Source: Pseudomonas kairouanensis
Lineage (GTDB): Bacteria > Pseudomonadota > Gammaproteobacteria > Pseudomonadales > Pseudomonadaceae
DNA length: 64,000 bases
Direction of reading: 5' to 3'
Assembly (NCBI RefSeq): GCF_004682055.1
Contig: NZ_QUZU01000001.1
Location: forward strand, 1 to 64,000
Shown here piece by piece: positions 10,492 through 20,458 of the stretch; the stretch's first letter is position 1; the number at the start of each line of letters is the position of its first letter. Made by a program: the position numbers and the translations under genes. The notes beneath the pieces were generated by a model. That model was not told where the DNA came from, ran no database searches, and saw only the letters and a list, made by a program, of their open reading frames with translations.

Positions 10492-10570
10492 GCGAATTCT
10501 CTGGAGGTGCATGGCTTCGGTGGCGCTCTATGGCTGAGCGTCTACCGGGAATCAGGCGCCAAGGTTATCG

Positions 10571-10861
10571 TTATTCGTGTGCTTGCGCACACCAGCCGCA
10601 GGCAAAGGGCTGGCCTATTTTTTCCAGGCGCTGCGCGGGGTCCAATACCCAGGCGCGCGACTGCCACGGCGGCTGGTGGCGCAGGTGCTGGGTGTGGCCG
10701 CAGGACAGCTCGGCGACCCAGTGCTGGTCGTCGTCCTGGTGGAAGCCGGTGATCGTTGCGTCGCGTGTGTGACCCCGTCTGTCCGGGTTCTGTTCGCTTT
10801 CGGGCAAATCCTTGTTTAGACTTGTCCGTTCTTCATTCTTATGCAAAAGGTCTCGCCCCAT
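10571..10861 (-). CDS. DUF3565 domain-containing protein
   Basis: This small protein (up to 96 residues) contains the DUF3565 core: DATITGFHQDDDQHWVAELSCGHTQHLRH followed by PPWQSRAWV and a C-terminal CGWCAQ. His and Cys residues in the SCGHTQH and CGWC segments suggest a metal site. Its role is unknown. The start is uncertain: the ATG used here overlaps, base for base, the start of slyD on the other strand and has no clear ribosome site, so a start further downstream is possible. Confidence 0.65.
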   Translation of the reverse strand: MGRDLLHKNEERTSLNKDLPESEQNPDRRGHTRDATITGFHQDDDQHWVAELSCGHTQHLRHQPPWQSRAWVLDPAQRLEKIGQPFACGWCAQAHE

Positions 10862-11345
10862 GACGATCGCCGCTAACAAGGCTGTCTCCATCGACTATAC
10901 CCTGACCAACGACGCTGGTGAGGTCATCGACAGCTCCGCCGGCGGCGCGCCGCTGGTCTACCTGCAAGGCGCAGGCAACATCATCCCAGGCCTGGAAAAG
11001 GCCCTGGAAGGCAAGGCAGTTGGTGATGAACTGACCGTTGCCGTAGAACCTGAAGATGCCTACGGCGAGTACTCGGCCGAGCTGGTCAGCACCCTGAGCC
11101 GCAGCATGTTCGAAGGCGTTGACGAGCTGGAAGTGGGCATGCAGTTCCACGCATCCGCACCAGATGGCCAAATGCAGATCGTGACCATCCGTGACCTGGA
11201 CGGCGACGACGTTACCGTTGACGGCAACCACCCTCTGGCTGGCCAGCGCCTGAACTTCCAAGTGAAGATCGTTGCCATCCGCGACGCCTCCCAGGAAGAA
11301 GTGGCTCACGGCCACGTTCACGGTGAAGGCGGTCACCAGCACTGA
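10860..11345 (+). CDS. FKBP-type peptidyl-prolyl isomerase, SlyD-like
   Basis: This 161-residue protein is a cis-trans prolyl isomerase and chaperone of the SlyD class. The FKBP part is split around the insert-in-flap chaperone domain (about 65-125), with VEPEDAYGEY before it and HPLAGQRLNFQVKI after it. The tail GHVHGEGGHQH is histidine-rich, as in nickel-binding SlyD, although shorter than in E. coli. The start follows aaaagg with normal spacing; an in-frame ATG 48 bases upstream gives an implausible extension. A strong terminator follows directly. Confidence 0.9.
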   Translation: MTIAANKAVSIDYTLTNDAGEVIDSSAGGAPLVYLQGAGNIIPGLEKALEGKAVGDELTVAVEPEDAYGEYSAELVSTLSRSMFEGVDELEVGMQFHASAPDGQMQIVTIRDLDGDDVTVDGNHPLAGQRLNFQVKIVAIRDASQEEVAHGHVHGEGGHQH

Positions 11346-11369
11346 TTGATGCATTGATCAGCTGCTAGC

Positions 11370-11402
11370 AAAAACGCCCCGACTGGTTCGGGGCGTTTTT
11401 TT
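11370..11402 (+). terminator. Rho-independent terminator after the SlyD-like gene
   Basis: The hairpin CGCCCCGA-ctgg-TTCGGGGCG is followed by a run of seven T and lies 25 bases after the stop codon. Confidence 0.9.
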
Positions 11403-11445
11403 GTGTCCAGAGAATGTACGCGGTGCAAATGTGGGGGCGGGCTTG

Positions 11446-11534
11446 TGTGGGAGCGGGCTTGCTCGCGAATGCGGAGTGTCAGTCGCTAAATCTTTTACTG
11501 ATACACCGCCTTCGCGAGCAAGCCCGCTCCCACA
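11446..11534. repeat. REPIN (GIII-like) with a duplicated 5' head
   Basis: A complete inverted pair of tgtgggagcgggcttgctcg arms. Immediately to its left (11429-11445) is a partial copy, tgtgggggcgggcttg. The whole element matches 4304-4392 except for one base. Confidence 0.9.
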
Positions 11535-11570
11535 TTTTTGAACTGTGTGATCCATACTCCGGACACAAAC

Positions 11571-11608
11571 AAAAATGCCCCGGACCTTTCGGTACGGGGC
11601 ATTTTTTA
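11571..11608 (-). terminator. Terminator downstream of rpsT
   Basis: The hairpin ATGCCCCG-gacctttcggta-CGGGGCAT is flanked by A-run and T-run, so it can stop transcription in both directions. On the minus strand it follows rpsT. Confidence 0.85.
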
Positions 11609-11647
11609 ACTGTTGCGCAACCTGGGTTGCGATTCAGTTGTTACCAC

Positions 11648-11926
11648 TTAGGCTGCAGCAGCGACGCTCAGAGCCTTGATGTGGCCATTCAGACGGCTCT
11701 TATGACGAGCGGCCTTGTTCTTGTGGATGATGCCTTTATCGGCCATACGGTCGATAACAGGCACAGCCAGAACGTAAGCTGCTTGAGCTTTTTCAGCGTC
11801 TTTGGTGTCGATGGCTTTAACTACATTCTTGATGTAGGTACGAACCATGGAACGCAGGCTGGCGTTGTGGCTGCGACGCTTCTCAGCCTGTTTTGCACGT
11901 TTTTTGGCGGAAGGTGTGTTGGCCAC
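11648..11926 (-). CDS. rpsT: 30S ribosomal protein S20
   Basis: S20 (92 residues) binds 16S rRNA in the small subunit. The sequence is typical: [17 protein letters not shown] at the N terminus and [16 protein letters not shown] near the C terminus. The start codon is GTG, preceded by GAGGAG. A weak start codon is also a feature of E. coli rpsT (UUG), where S20 represses its own translation, so similar autoregulation is possible. It is divergent from murJ, as in other pseudomonads. Confidence 0.98.
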   Translation of the reverse strand: MANTPSAKKRAKQAEKRRSHNASLRSMVRTYIKNVVKAIDTKDAEKAQAAYVLAVPVIDRMADKGIIHKNKAARHKSRLNGHIKALSVAAAA

Positions 11927-12180
11927 CGTCGAGCTCCTCGAAAGACTTTTTAGGAAATAGCAAACAAAATAGGCCGCGAATCATGCCGATGACTTGATGG
12001 GTTGTCAAGAGCGGCTGATGCGAACTGCTGAGTGGTCGATCTGAAGAGGCGGGTGATTTATTTCCGGCGCTTGACCTGTAAACTCGCGAGCTTTGGCTCT
12101 GTGCTGTTGCAGGCGCGCAGTATCGCATAAGTAGGCGCGTTGTTCGCCTGCTGTTTATCTAATAGGCGCAAACTCTTTCA

Positions 12181-13719
12181 ATGAACCTCCTCAAATCGTT
12201 GGCCGCCGTCAGCTCTATCACCATGATTTCCAGGGTTCTGGGCTTTGTGCGTGACACCCTGTTGGCCCGCATTTTTGGCGCAAGCATGGCCACGGATGCG
12301 TTCTTCATTGCCTTTAAACTGCCCAACCTGCTGCGGCGGATCTTTGCCGAGGGCGCATTTTCCCAGGCATTTGTACCGATCCTGGCCGAATACAAGACCC
12401 AGCAGGGCGAGGAGGCGACGCGCACCTTTATTGCCTATGTCTCAGGCCTGCTGACCCTGGTACTGATGCTGGTGACCGTCCTTGGCATGCTCGCAGCGCC
12501 CTGGGTGATCTGGGCCACGGCCCCCGGTTTTGCCAATACGCCGGAAAAGTTCGCACTCACCACTGATCTGCTGCGGGTGACCTTTCCTTATATATTGCTG
12601 ATTTCCCTCTCATCACTGGCCGGGGCGATCCTCAATACCTGGAACCGTTTCTCGGTGCCCGCATTCGTACCGACCCTGCTGAACGTCAGCATGATCATCT
12701 TCGCCCTGTTCCTCACGCCCTATTTCGATCCGCCGGTCATGGCCCTGGGCTGGGCCGTGCTGGCCGGTGGCCTGGCACAGTTGCTCTACCAGCTGCCACA
12801 CCTGAAGAAGATCGGCATGCTCGTGCTGCCGCGCCTGAACCTCAAGGACACCGGCGTTTGGCGCGTGATGCGCAACATGCTGCCGGCGATCCTTGGCGTG
12901 TCGGTCAGCCAGATTTCCCTGATTATCAATACCGCATTTGCCTCGCTGCTGGTCTCGGGCTCGGTATCGTGGATGTACTACGCCGACCGCCTGATGGAAT
13001 TGCCGTCCGGCGTGCTGGGCGTGGCGCTGGGTACGATCCTGCTGCCGACCCTGGCGCGGACCTACGCCAGCCAGGACCGCCAGGAATACTCACGCATCCT
13101 CGACTGGGGCCTGCGCCTGTGCTTTGTGCTGGTACTGCCATGCTCCCTGGCCTTGGGGATCCTGGCCGAGCCGCTGACGGTGTCGCTGTTCCAGTATGGG
13201 CAATTCGATGCCCATGACGCCTTGATGACCCAGCATGCGCTGATCGCCTATTCCGTCGGCCTGCTCGGCATCATCGTAATCAAGGTGTTGGCGCCGGGCT
13301 TCTACGCGCAGCAGAACATCCGTACACCGGTAAAAATCGCGATATTTACGCTGATCGTCACCCAACTGCTCAACCTGGTGTTTATCGGCCCGTTGGCCCA
13401 TGCCGGCCTGGCCCTGGCCATCAGTGCGGGCGCGTGCATCAACGCAGGGCTGCTGTTTTACCAACTGCGCAAGCAGCAGATGTTCCAACCGCAGCCGGGC
13501 TGGGGCATGTTTGCCCTCAAACTGGTGGTGGCGGTAGCGGCGATGTCGGCGGTATTGCTGGGCCTGATGCACTTCATGCCCGCCTGGGACGAAGGCCATA
13601 TGCTGGAGCGCTTCATGCGTCTTGGCGTGTTGGTAGTGGCCGGCGTGGTGGTGTACTTCGGGATGTTGCTGCTGCAGGGGTTCCGCCTGCGGGATTTCAA
13701 TCGCAAGTCGCTTGGCTAG
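12181..13719 (+). CDS. murJ: Lipid II flippase MurJ
   Basis: MurJ (512 residues) flips lipid II across the inner membrane for peptidoglycan synthesis. The protein is hydrophobic throughout, consistent with about 14 transmembrane segments. It has the conserved N-terminal SRVLGFVRD and, near residue 50, [39 protein letters not shown] is also family-specific. The ATG has no strong Shine-Dalgarno sequence. It is followed by ribF, ileS and lspA in the same direction, an order shared with P. aeruginosa. Confidence 0.96.
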   Translation: MNLLKSLAAVSSITMISRVLGFVRDTLLARIFGASMATDAFFIAFKLPNLLRRIFAEGAFSQAFVPILAEYKTQQGEEATRTFIAYVSGLLTLVLMLVTVLGMLAAPWVIWATAPGFANTPEKFALTTDLLRVTFPYILLISLSSLAGAILNTWNRFSVPAFVPTLLNVSMIIFALFLTPYFDPPVMALGWAVLAGGLAQLLYQLPHLKKIGMLVLPRLNLKDTGVWRVMRNMLPAILGVSVSQISLIINTAFASLLVSGSVSWMYYADRLMELPSGVLGVALGTILLPTLARTYASQDRQEYSRILDWGLRLCFVLVLPCSLALGILAEPLTVSLFQYGQFDAHDALMTQHALIAYSVGLLGIIVIKVLAPGFYAQQNIRTPVKIAIFTLIVTQLLNLVFIGPLAHAGLALAISAGACINAGLLFYQLRKQQMFQPQPGWGMFALKLVVAVAAMSAVLLGLMHFMPAWDEGHMLERFMRLGVLVVAGVVVYFGMLLLQGFRLRDFNRKSLG

Positions 13720-13730
13720 AGAGTTTGCGG

Positions 13731-13752
13731 CGATAAAACCGGTGTTTTATCG
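13731..13752. other. AT-rich perfect palindrome between murJ and ribF
   Basis: CGATAAAAC-cggt-GTTTTATCG is a 9-base-pair stem with a 4-base loop, 11 bases after the murJ stop. There is no following T-run, so it is not a standard terminator; it could be a protein-binding operator or an RNA processing hairpin. Confidence 0.4.
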
Positions 13753-13838
13753 AATCGATCCATTTGGCCTGTTCTGTTGCCTGTCGTCCGGGGCCGGGTG
13801 TGGTTATAATCGACCACTTTATGAGCAAGAAGCGCGTT

Positions 13839-14777
13839 ATGCAGCTGGTTCGAGGTCTTCACAACCTGCGCCCCCAGCATCGGGGCTGCGTCGCCACTAT
13901 TGGCAACTTTGACGGTGTTCACCGTGGCCACCAGGCTATCCTGGCCCGGCTGCGCGAGCGTGCGGTCGAGTTGGGCGTGCCCAGCTGCGTGGTGATTTTC
14001 GAGCCACAGCCGCGGGAATACTTTACCCCCGAGACAGCGCCGGCCCGCCTGGCCCGCCTACGGGACAAGCTGCAACTGCTGGCCGAAGAAGGCGTGGACC
14101 GCGTTCTCTGCCTGGCCTTCAACCAGCGGTTGCAAAGCCTCAGCGCTGCCGAGTTCGTCGATCGTATCCTGGTCGATGGCCTGGGGGTTCAGCACTTGGA
14201 AGTCGGCGACGACTTCCGTTTTGGTTGCGACCGGGTCGGCGATTTCGATTTCCTGCAACACGCCGGGGTCAACCAGGGTTTTACCGTCGAAGCCGCGCAA
14301 ACCGTCGAACTGGATGGCCTGCGCGTGAGCAGTACCCAGGTGCGTAACGCCCTGGCCGCTGCCGACTTCGCCCTGGCCGAGCGACTGCTCGGTCGCCCGT
14401 TCCGCATTGCCGGACGGGTCCTGCACGGCCAGAAGCTGGCGCGCCAATTGGGCACGCCAACCGCCAACGTGCAACTCAAGCGCCGTCGTGTGCCGCTGAC
14501 CGGGGTTTATCTGGTGAGCGTCGACATCGACGGCCAATCGTGGCCGGGAGTCGCCAACATAGGCGTCAGGCCCACGGTTGCAGGTGATGGCAAGGCCCAC
14601 CTGGAAGTTCACCTTTTGGATTTTGCCGGTGATTTGTATGACCGGCGTTTGACGGTGGTTTTCCACCAAAAGCTGCGTGAAGAGCAGCGTTTCGCCTCCC
14701 TTGAGGCGTTGAAAACGGCGATCAATGCGGATGTCGCCGCCGCCCGTGCACTAGCCGCACCTAGCGCCCATCGCTAA
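13839..14777 (+). CDS. ribF: Bifunctional riboflavin kinase / FAD synthetase
   Basis: RibF (312 residues) makes FMN and then FAD from riboflavin. The N-terminal nucleotidyltransferase domain has TIGNFDGVHRGHQAIL with its GxHxGH-like site, and VEVGDDFRFG-type residues near 120. The C-terminal kinase domain shows GRVLHGQKLARQLGTPTANV and GVANIGVRPT. The start gives the usual MQLVRGLHNLRP N terminus; an in-frame upstream extension is not expected. It precedes ileS by 14 bases. Confidence 0.97.
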   Translation: MQLVRGLHNLRPQHRGCVATIGNFDGVHRGHQAILARLRERAVELGVPSCVVIFEPQPREYFTPETAPARLARLRDKLQLLAEEGVDRVLCLAFNQRLQSLSAAEFVDRILVDGLGVQHLEVGDDFRFGCDRVGDFDFLQHAGVNQGFTVEAAQTVELDGLRVSSTQVRNALAAADFALAERLLGRPFRIAGRVLHGQKLARQLGTPTANVQLKRRRVPLTGVYLVSVDIDGQSWPGVANIGVRPTVAGDGKAHLEVHLLDFAGDLYDRRLTVVFHQKLREEQRFASLEALKTAINADVAAARALAAPSAHR

Positions 14778-14791
14778 CCGAAGAGCCTTAA

Positions 14792-17623
14792 ATGACCGAC
14801 TATAAAGCCACGCTAAACCTTCCGGACACCGCCTTCCCAATGAAGGCCGGCCTGCCACAGCGCGAACCGCAGATCCTGCAGCGCTGGGACAGTATTGGCC
14901 TGTACGGAAAGTTGCGCGAAATTGGCAAGGATCGTCCGAAATTCGTCCTGCACGACGGCCCTCCTTATGCCAACGGCACGATTCACATCGGTCATGCGCT
15001 GAACAAGATTCTCAAGGACATGATCCTGCGTTCGAAAACCCTGTCGGGCTTCGACGCGCCGTACGTGCCGGGTTGGGACTGCCACGGCCTGCCGATCGAG
15101 CACAAAGTCGAAGTGACCTACGGCAAGAACCTGGGCGCGGATAAAACCCGTGAACTGTGCCGTGCCTACGCCACCGAGCAGATCGAAGGGCAAAAGTCCG
15201 AATTCATCCGCCTGGGCGTGCTGGGCGAGTGGGACAACCCCTACAAGACCATGAACTTCAAGAACGAGGCCGGTGAAATCCGCGCTTTGGCCGAAATCGT
15301 CAAGGGCGGTTTCGTGTTCAAGGGCCTCAAGCCCGTGAACTGGTGCTTCGATTGCGGTTCGGCCCTGGCCGAAGCGGAAGTCGAGTACGAAGACAAAAAG
15401 TCCTCCACCATCGACGTGGCCTTCCCGATCGCCGACGAGGCCAAGCTGGCCGAGGCGTTTGGCCTGGCATCGCTGGCCAAGCCGGCTGCCATCGTGATCT
15501 GGACCACCACCCCGTGGACCATCCCGGCCAACCAGGCGCTGAACGTGCACCCCGAGTTCACCTACGCCCTGGTGGACGTTGGTGATCGCCTGCTGGTGCT
15601 GGCCGAAGAAATGGTCGAAGCCTGCCTGGCGCGCTACGAGCTGCAAGGTTCGGTCATCGCCACCACCACCGGCACCGCGCTGGAACTGATCAACTTCCGC
15701 CACCCGTTCTATGACCGCCTGTCGCCTGTGTACCTGGCTGACTACGTAGAACTGGGCTCGGGTACCGGCGTGGTTCACTCCGCCCCAGCCTACGGCGTGG
15801 ACGACTTTGTGACCTGCAAAGCCTACGGCATGGTCAACGACGACATCCTCAACCCGGTGCAGAGCAATGGCGTATACGCGCCGTCGCTGGAGTTCTTCGG
15901 CGGCCAGTTCATCTTCAAGGCCAACGAGCCGATCATCGACAAGCTCAAGGAAGTCGGTTCGCTGCTGCACACCGAAACCATCAAGCACAGCTACATGCAC
16001 TGCTGGCGCCACAAGACCCCGCTGATCTACCGCGCCACCGCGCAGTGGTTCATCGGCATGGACAAAGAGCCGGTCAGTGGTGACACCCTGCGTGTGCGCT
16101 CGCTCAAAGCCATCGAAGACACCAAGTTCGTACCGGCCTGGGGCCAGGCGCGCCTGCACTCGATGATCGCCAACCGCCCGGACTGGTGCATCTCCCGCCA
16201 GCGCAACTGGGGCGTGCCGATCCCGTTCTTCCTGAACAAGGAAAGCGGCGAGCTGCACCCACGTACCGTTGAACTGATGGAAGAAGTAGCACAGCGCGTT
16301 GAGCAGGAAGGTATCGAAGCCTGGTTCAAGCTCGACGCCGCTGAACTGCTGGGCGATGAAGCGCCGCAGTACGACAAGATCAGCGACACCCTCGACGTAT
16401 GGTTCGACTCGGGTACCACTCACTGGCACGTGCTGCGCGGCTCGCACCCGATGGGCCACGAGAGCGGCCCGCGTGCCGACCTGTACCTGGAAGGCTCCGA
16501 CCAACACCGTGGCTGGTTCCACTCGTCGCTGCTGACCGGTTGCGCCATCGACAACCACGCGCCGTACCGCGAACTGCTGACCCACGGCTTCACCGTCGAT
16601 GAGACGGGTCGCAAGATGTCCAAGTCGCTGAAAAACGTGATCGAGCCGAAGAAGATCAACGACACCCTGGGCGCCGACATCATGCGCTTGTGGGTTGCGT
16701 CTACCGACTACTCGGGCGAAATCGCCGTGTCGGACCAGATCCTGGCCCGCAGTGCCGATGCCTACCGTCGCATCCGTAATACCGCACGCTTCCTGCTGTC
16801 GAACCTGACCGGTTTCAACCCGGCCACCGACATCCTGCCGGCCGAGGACATGCTCGCCCTGGACCGTTGGGCTGTGGACCGTACCCTGTTGCTGCAGCGC
16901 GAGTTGCAGGAAAACTACGGTGAATACCGCTTCTGGAACGTCTACTCGAAGATCCACAACTTCTGCGTGCAGGAGTTGGGTGGTTTCTACCTCGACATCA
17001 TCAAGGACCGCCAGTACACCACCGGCGCCAACAGCAAGGCGCGCCGCTCGGCGCAGACCGCGCTGTACCACATCTCTGAGGCGCTGGTGCGCTGGATCGC
17101 ACCGATCCTGGCCTTCACCGCTGACGAGCTGTGGGAATACCTGCCGGGCGAGCGCAACGAGTCGGTGATGCTCAACACCTGGTACGAAGGCCTGACTGAA
17201 CTGCCGGCGGACTTCGAACTGGGCCGCGAATACTGGGAAGGCGTAATGGCCGTCAAGGTTGCGGTGAACAAGGAGCTGGAAGTGCAGCGCGCGGCCAAGG
17301 CCGTCGGCGGCAACCTGCAAGCCGAAGTCACCCTGTTCGCCGAAGACGGCCTGACTGCCGACCTGGCCAAGCTGAGCAACGAACTGCGCTTCGTACTGAT
17401 CACCTCCACTGCCAGCCTGGCACCGTTTGCCCAGGCTCCAGCGGACGCCGTGGCCACTGAAGTGCCGGGTTTGAAGCTCAAAGTGGTCAAGTCGGCCTTC
17501 GCCAAGTGCGCCCGTTGCTGGCACTGCCGTGAAGATGTCGGCGTAAACCCGGAGCACCCGGAAATCTGCGGTCGTTGCGTCGACAACATCAGCGGCGCCG
17601 GCGAGGTTCGCCACTATGCCTAA
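14792..17623 (+). CDS. ileS: Isoleucyl-tRNA synthetase
   Basis: IleS (943 residues, normal) charges tRNA-Ile. It contains the HIGH motif in [16 protein letters not shown] near residue 60 and KMSKS in [10 protein letters not shown] near residue 608. The editing domain lies between them ([14 protein letters not shown]). The C-terminal zinc finger has CARCWHCR and CGRC. It overlaps lspA by 8 bases, indicating translational coupling in the ileS-lspA-fkpB operon. Confidence 0.98.
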   Translation: MTDYKATLNLPDTAFPMKAGLPQREPQILQRWDSIGLYGKLREIGKDRPKFVLHDGPPYANGTIHIGHALNKILKDMILRSKTLSGFDAPYVPGWDCHGLPIEHKVEVTYGKNLGADKTRELCRAYATEQIEGQKSEFIRLGVLGEWDNPYKTMNFKNEAGEIRALAEIVKGGFVFKGLKPVNWCFDCGSALAEAEVEYEDKKSSTIDVAFPIADEAKLAEAFGLASLAKPAAIVIWTTTPWTIPANQALNVHPEFTYALVDVGDRLLVLAEEMVEACLARYELQGSVIATTTGTALELINFRHPFYDRLSPVYLADYVELGSGTGVVHSAPAYGVDDFVTCKAYGMVNDDILNPVQSNGVYAPSLEFFGGQFIFKANEPIIDKLKEVGSLLHTETIKHSYMHCWRHKTPLIYRATAQWFIGMDKEPVSGDTLRVRSLKAIEDTKFVPAWGQARLHSMIANRPDWCISRQRNWGVPIPFFLNKESGELHPRTVELMEEVAQRVEQEGIEAWFKLDAAELLGDEAPQYDKISDTLDVWFDSGTTHWHVLRGSHPMGHESGPRADLYLEGSDQHRGWFHSSLLTGCAIDNHAPYRELLTHGFTVDETGRKMSKSLKNVIEPKKINDTLGADIMRLWVASTDYSGEIAVSDQILARSADAYRRIRNTARFLLSNLTGFNPATDILPAEDMLALDRWAVDRTLLLQRELQENYGEYRFWNVYSKIHNFCVQELGGFYLDIIKDRQYTTGANSKARRSAQTALYHISEALVRWIAPILAFTADELWEYLPGERNESVMLNTWYEGLTELPADFELGREYWEGVMAVKVAVNKELEVQRAAKAVGGNLQAEVTLFAEDGLTADLAKLSNELRFVLITSTASLAPFAQAPADAVATEVPGLKLKVVKSAFAKCARCWHCREDVGVNPEHPEICGRCVDNISGAGEVRHYA

Positions 17624-18125
17624 AGCCAGTCGTTTTGGACGTCTGGGCTGGCTCGTACTGAGCGTGCTGGTCCTGGTCATCGACCAGGCCAGCAAGGTTC
17701 ATTTCGAAGGCGCCTTGCAGATGTACCAGCAGATTGTGGTCATTCCGGACTACTTCAGCTGGACCCTGGCCTACAACACCGGCGCTGCGTTCAGCTTCCT
17801 GGCTGACGGCGGTGGCTGGCAGCGTTGGTTGTTCGCCCTGATCGCCGTGGTAGTCAGTGCAGTGCTGGTGGTGTGGCTCAAGCGCCTGGGGCGCGATGAC
17901 ACCTGGCTGGCTATTGCGCTGGCGCTGGTGCTGGGCGGCGCGCTGGGCAACCTGTACGACCGCATTGCCCTGGGTCATGTGATCGACTTCATTTTGGTGC
18001 ATTGGCAGAACCGCTGGTATTTCCCGGCGTTCAACTTTGCCGACAGCGCTATCACCGTCGGTGCAATCATGCTGGCGTTGGATATGTTCAAAAGTAAGAA
18101 AACCGGAGAGACCGTCAATGACTGA
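17616..18125 (+). CDS. lspA: Lipoprotein signal peptidase
   Basis: LspA (169 residues) is the aspartyl protease that removes signal peptides from lipid-modified prolipoproteins in the inner membrane. Four transmembrane helices are apparent. The catalytic aspartates are Asp124 in GHVIDFI and Asp143 in FNFADSAIT, with the upstream NTGAAFSF and GNLYDR motifs conserved. The neighbouring genes overlap at both ends, ileS by 8 bases and fkpB by 8. Confidence 0.97.
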   Translation: MPKASRFGRLGWLVLSVLVLVIDQASKVHFEGALQMYQQIVVIPDYFSWTLAYNTGAAFSFLADGGGWQRWLFALIAVVVSAVLVVWLKRLGRDDTWLAIALALVLGGALGNLYDRIALGHVIDFILVHWQNRWYFPAFNFADSAITVGAIMLALDMFKSKKTGETVND

Positions 18126-18570
18126 TCAGGTATTGGCTGAGCAACGCATCGGCCAGAACACGGAAGTCACCTTGCATTTCGCACTGCGCCTGGAGAACGG
18201 CGACACGGTCGACAGCACGTTCGACAAAGCCCCGGCCACCTTCAAGGTAGGGGATGGCAACCTGCTGCCGGGTTTTGAAGCGGCCCTGTTCGGTTTCAAG
18301 GCCGGCGACAAGCGCACCCTGCAGATCCTGCCGGAAAACGCCTTTGGCCAGCCCAACCCGCAAAACCTGCAGATCATCCCGCGTTCGCAATTCGAAGGCA
18401 TGGACCTGTCGGAAGGCCTGCTGGTGATCTTCAATGATGCGGCAAATACCGAATTGCCTGGCGTGGTGAAAACCTTCGATGACACCCAAGTGACCATCGA
18501 CTTCAACCACCCGCTGGCCGGTAAAACCTTGACCTTTGACGTTGAAATCATCGACGTTAAAGCGCTCTGA
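18118..18570 (+). CDS. fkpB: FKBP-type peptidyl-prolyl isomerase FkpB (SlpA)
   Basis: This 150-residue cytoplasmic prolyl isomerase has the FKBP core (LRLENGDTVDSTFDKAPATF, GDGNLLPGFEAALFGFKAGD) and an inserted flap domain. It lacks the histidine-rich tail of SlyD. The start overlaps the end of lspA; longer upstream starts would run through lspA in another frame. lspA-fkpB-ispH order is conserved in gammaproteobacteria. Confidence 0.94.
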   Translation: MTDQVLAEQRIGQNTEVTLHFALRLENGDTVDSTFDKAPATFKVGDGNLLPGFEAALFGFKAGDKRTLQILPENAFGQPNPQNLQIIPRSQFEGMDLSEGLLVIFNDAANTELPGVVKTFDDTQVTIDFNHPLAGKTLTFDVEIIDVKAL

Positions 18571-18606
18571 TCAACTACACACGATTAAATGTGTGAAGTG
18601 GGTTTG

Positions 18607-18724
18607 TGTGGGAGGGGCGGTGCGACGATTCGACTTGCCCCCGATAGCGGTGGAGCAGTCAGAGGTTTGCTTACTGACCCACCGCCATCGGGGGCAAGTC
18701 GAATCGTCGCACCGCCCCTCCCAC
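18607..18724. repeat. REPIN with extended arms
   Basis: The arms begin tgtgggagggg and end cttgcccccgatagcggtgg, like the GI element at 7397, but each carries the same inverted insert cggtgcgacgattcga. The two arms, about 46 bases each, pair almost perfectly; one base differs (gatagcgg against gatggcgg). It lies between fkpB and ispH. Confidence 0.85.
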
Positions 18725-18794
18725 CTTTGATCTTCATTTTCAGTTGGGTTAGCGTCACACCTGACCCGAATTGCCGCAAGACACGAGGCACAGC

Positions 18795-19742
18795 ATGCAA
18801 ATCAAACTCGCCAACCCCCGTGGCTTCTGCGCCGGCGTGGACCGGGCGATCGAAATCGTCAACCGCGCCCTGGAAGTCTTCGGGCCGCCGATTTATGTGC
18901 GCCATGAAGTCGTCCACAACAAATTCGTGGTCGAAGACCTGCGTGCACGCGGCGCGATCTTCGTTGAAGAGCTCGACCAGGTGCCTGACGATGTAATCGT
19001 TATCTTCAGCGCCCACGGCGTCTCCCAGGCCGTGCGTACCGAAGCGGCAGGCCGTGGCCTGAAAGTCTTCGACGCCACCTGCCCGTTGGTGACCAAAGTG
19101 CATATCGAAGTCGCGCGCTACAGCCGTGACGGCCGCGAGTGCATCCTGATCGGCCACGCCGGGCACCCGGAAGTCGAAGGCACCATGGGCCAGTACGACG
19201 CCAGCAACGGCGGGGCCATCTACCTGGTGGAAGACGAAAAAGACGTCGCCAACCTGCAGGTGCACAACCCGGATCGCTTGGCATTCGTGACCCAGACCAC
19301 CTTGTCGATGGACGACACCAGCCGCGTGATCGACGCGCTGCGCAGTCGTTTCCCGGCCATCGGCGGGCCACGCAAGGACGATATCTGCTACGCCACGCAA
19401 AACCGTCAGGATGCAGTGAAGCAACTGGCCAATGAATGCGATGTGGTGCTGGTTGTGGGCAGCCCCAACAGTTCCAACTCCAACCGCCTGCGTGAACTGG
19501 CTGAACGCATGGCGACACCGGCGTACCTCATTGACGGTGCCGAAGACATGCAGCGCAGCTGGTTCGACGGCGTCGAGCGTATCGGTATCACGGCCGGCGC
19601 CTCGGCTCCGGAAGTACTGGTGCGCGGCGTGATCCAGCAACTGCACGCCTGGGGTGCCACCGGTGCTGATGAGCTGGCTGGCCGCGAAGAGAACATCACG
19701 TTCTCCATGCCCAAGGAACTGCGGGTTCGCTCGCTGCTTTGA
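18795..19742 (+). CDS. ispH: 4-hydroxy-3-methylbut-2-enyl diphosphate reductase
   Basis: IspH (LytB, 315 residues) is the last enzyme of the MEP isoprenoid pathway and makes IPP and DMAPP. The three iron-sulfur cysteines are Cys12 in GFCAGVDRA, the Cys of [11 protein letters not shown] and the Cys of [20 protein letters not shown] and TAGASAPE are substrate-site motifs. The start giving [12 protein letters not shown] is standard. The 3' end overlaps the convergent fimT gene by 47 bases. Confidence 0.98.
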   Translation: MQIKLANPRGFCAGVDRAIEIVNRALEVFGPPIYVRHEVVHNKFVVEDLRARGAIFVEELDQVPDDVIVIFSAHGVSQAVRTEAAGRGLKVFDATCPLVTKVHIEVARYSRDGRECILIGHAGHPEVEGTMGQYDASNGGAIYLVEDEKDVANLQVHNPDRLAFVTQTTLSMDDTSRVIDALRSRFPAIGGPRKDDICYATQNRQDAVKQLANECDVVLVVGSPNSSNSNRLRELAERMATPAYLIDGAEDMQRSWFDGVERIGITAGASAPEVLVRGVIQQLHAWGATGADELAGREENITFSMPKELRVRSLL

Positions 19743-20277
19743 GTACCAGCGTGCCGGAGCCACTCCGGCACAACGCCTGCTCGGCCCTGTCGCTGCGCAG
19801 GCTGATACGCCCGCTCGGCGCCAGCACTATCTGGTGCAGGCTCTGCGCCTGATCCGTGGCGCATACATGCACAGTGCCCGCACGAAATCCCCCGCCTGGA
19901 AATACCGGTTCGCCCAACCCACTGAAACGGACCTGGTTCTTCACGGGCCCATTGCCAATGATTGCTACTCGACCGCTCTCCTGGCGCAGCAGCCGTACCG
20001 GGTTGTCTTCGTCCTCATGACCGCGCCCGCTCACATCCACGATTACCCGCCAGCCCTGGCCCCAGTCATCGTCCAGCGCGTGAATGACCACCGCGCGATT
20101 GTGTGCGATGGCCTCCGAGCGTGCAAAGCGCAACCCTTGGGCCAGCGATTGCGCTGTGGTTTGTCGCTGCTGTGATTCCAGCAGGCTCTTGAAAGCAGGC
20201 ACTGCAAGGTGGGCCAGAATGCCGCTTACCAGCAGTCCGAGCAGCAGTTCGAGCAGCGTGAAACCTCGTTGGATCAT
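19696..20277 (-). CDS. fimT: Type IV minor pilin, GspH/FimT family
   Basis: This 193-residue pseudopilin has a short leader MIQRG cut before [14 protein letters not shown] (Glu5 present), then a GspH/FimT globular domain with conserved [14 protein letters not shown]. Two cysteines near the C terminus could form a disulfide. It is encoded opposite to the pilV-pilE run, separated from pilV by a 181-base divergent promoter region. FimT-type proteins have been implicated in DNA binding for natural transformation in other bacteria; that role is not shown here. It could equally play the FimU role. Confidence 0.85.
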   Translation of the reverse strand: MIQRGFTLLELLLGLLVSGILAHLAVPAFKSLLESQQRQTTAQSLAQGLRFARSEAIAHNRAVVIHALDDDWGQGWRVIVDVSGRGHEDEDNPVRLLRQESGRVAIIGNGPVKNQVRFSGLGEPVFPGGGFRAGTVHVCATDQAQSLHQIVLAPSGRISLRSDRAEQALCRSGSGTLVLKAASEPAVPWAWRT

Positions 20278-20458
20278 GGTCTTCCCTCCCTGGGCGTGGA
20301 TGCAGTCATAGGTATAGCGCCCGCTCCGTGCCGCCGAATGATGGCCTTTATGTCCAAAGTATTTCCCTTTGTTCCTGGCGCTGCGCGGACGAAAAACCGC
20401 CGCTAGTCTTGGTGCACGCAGCAGGGTTTGCCTGCTTTTTCCTGAACCTTCGACACGG

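Noticed and set aside
14813..17695. 960-codon open frame antisense to ileS
   Set aside because: Same pattern as other shadows: it mirrors ileS codon by codon and has no domain or ribosome site.
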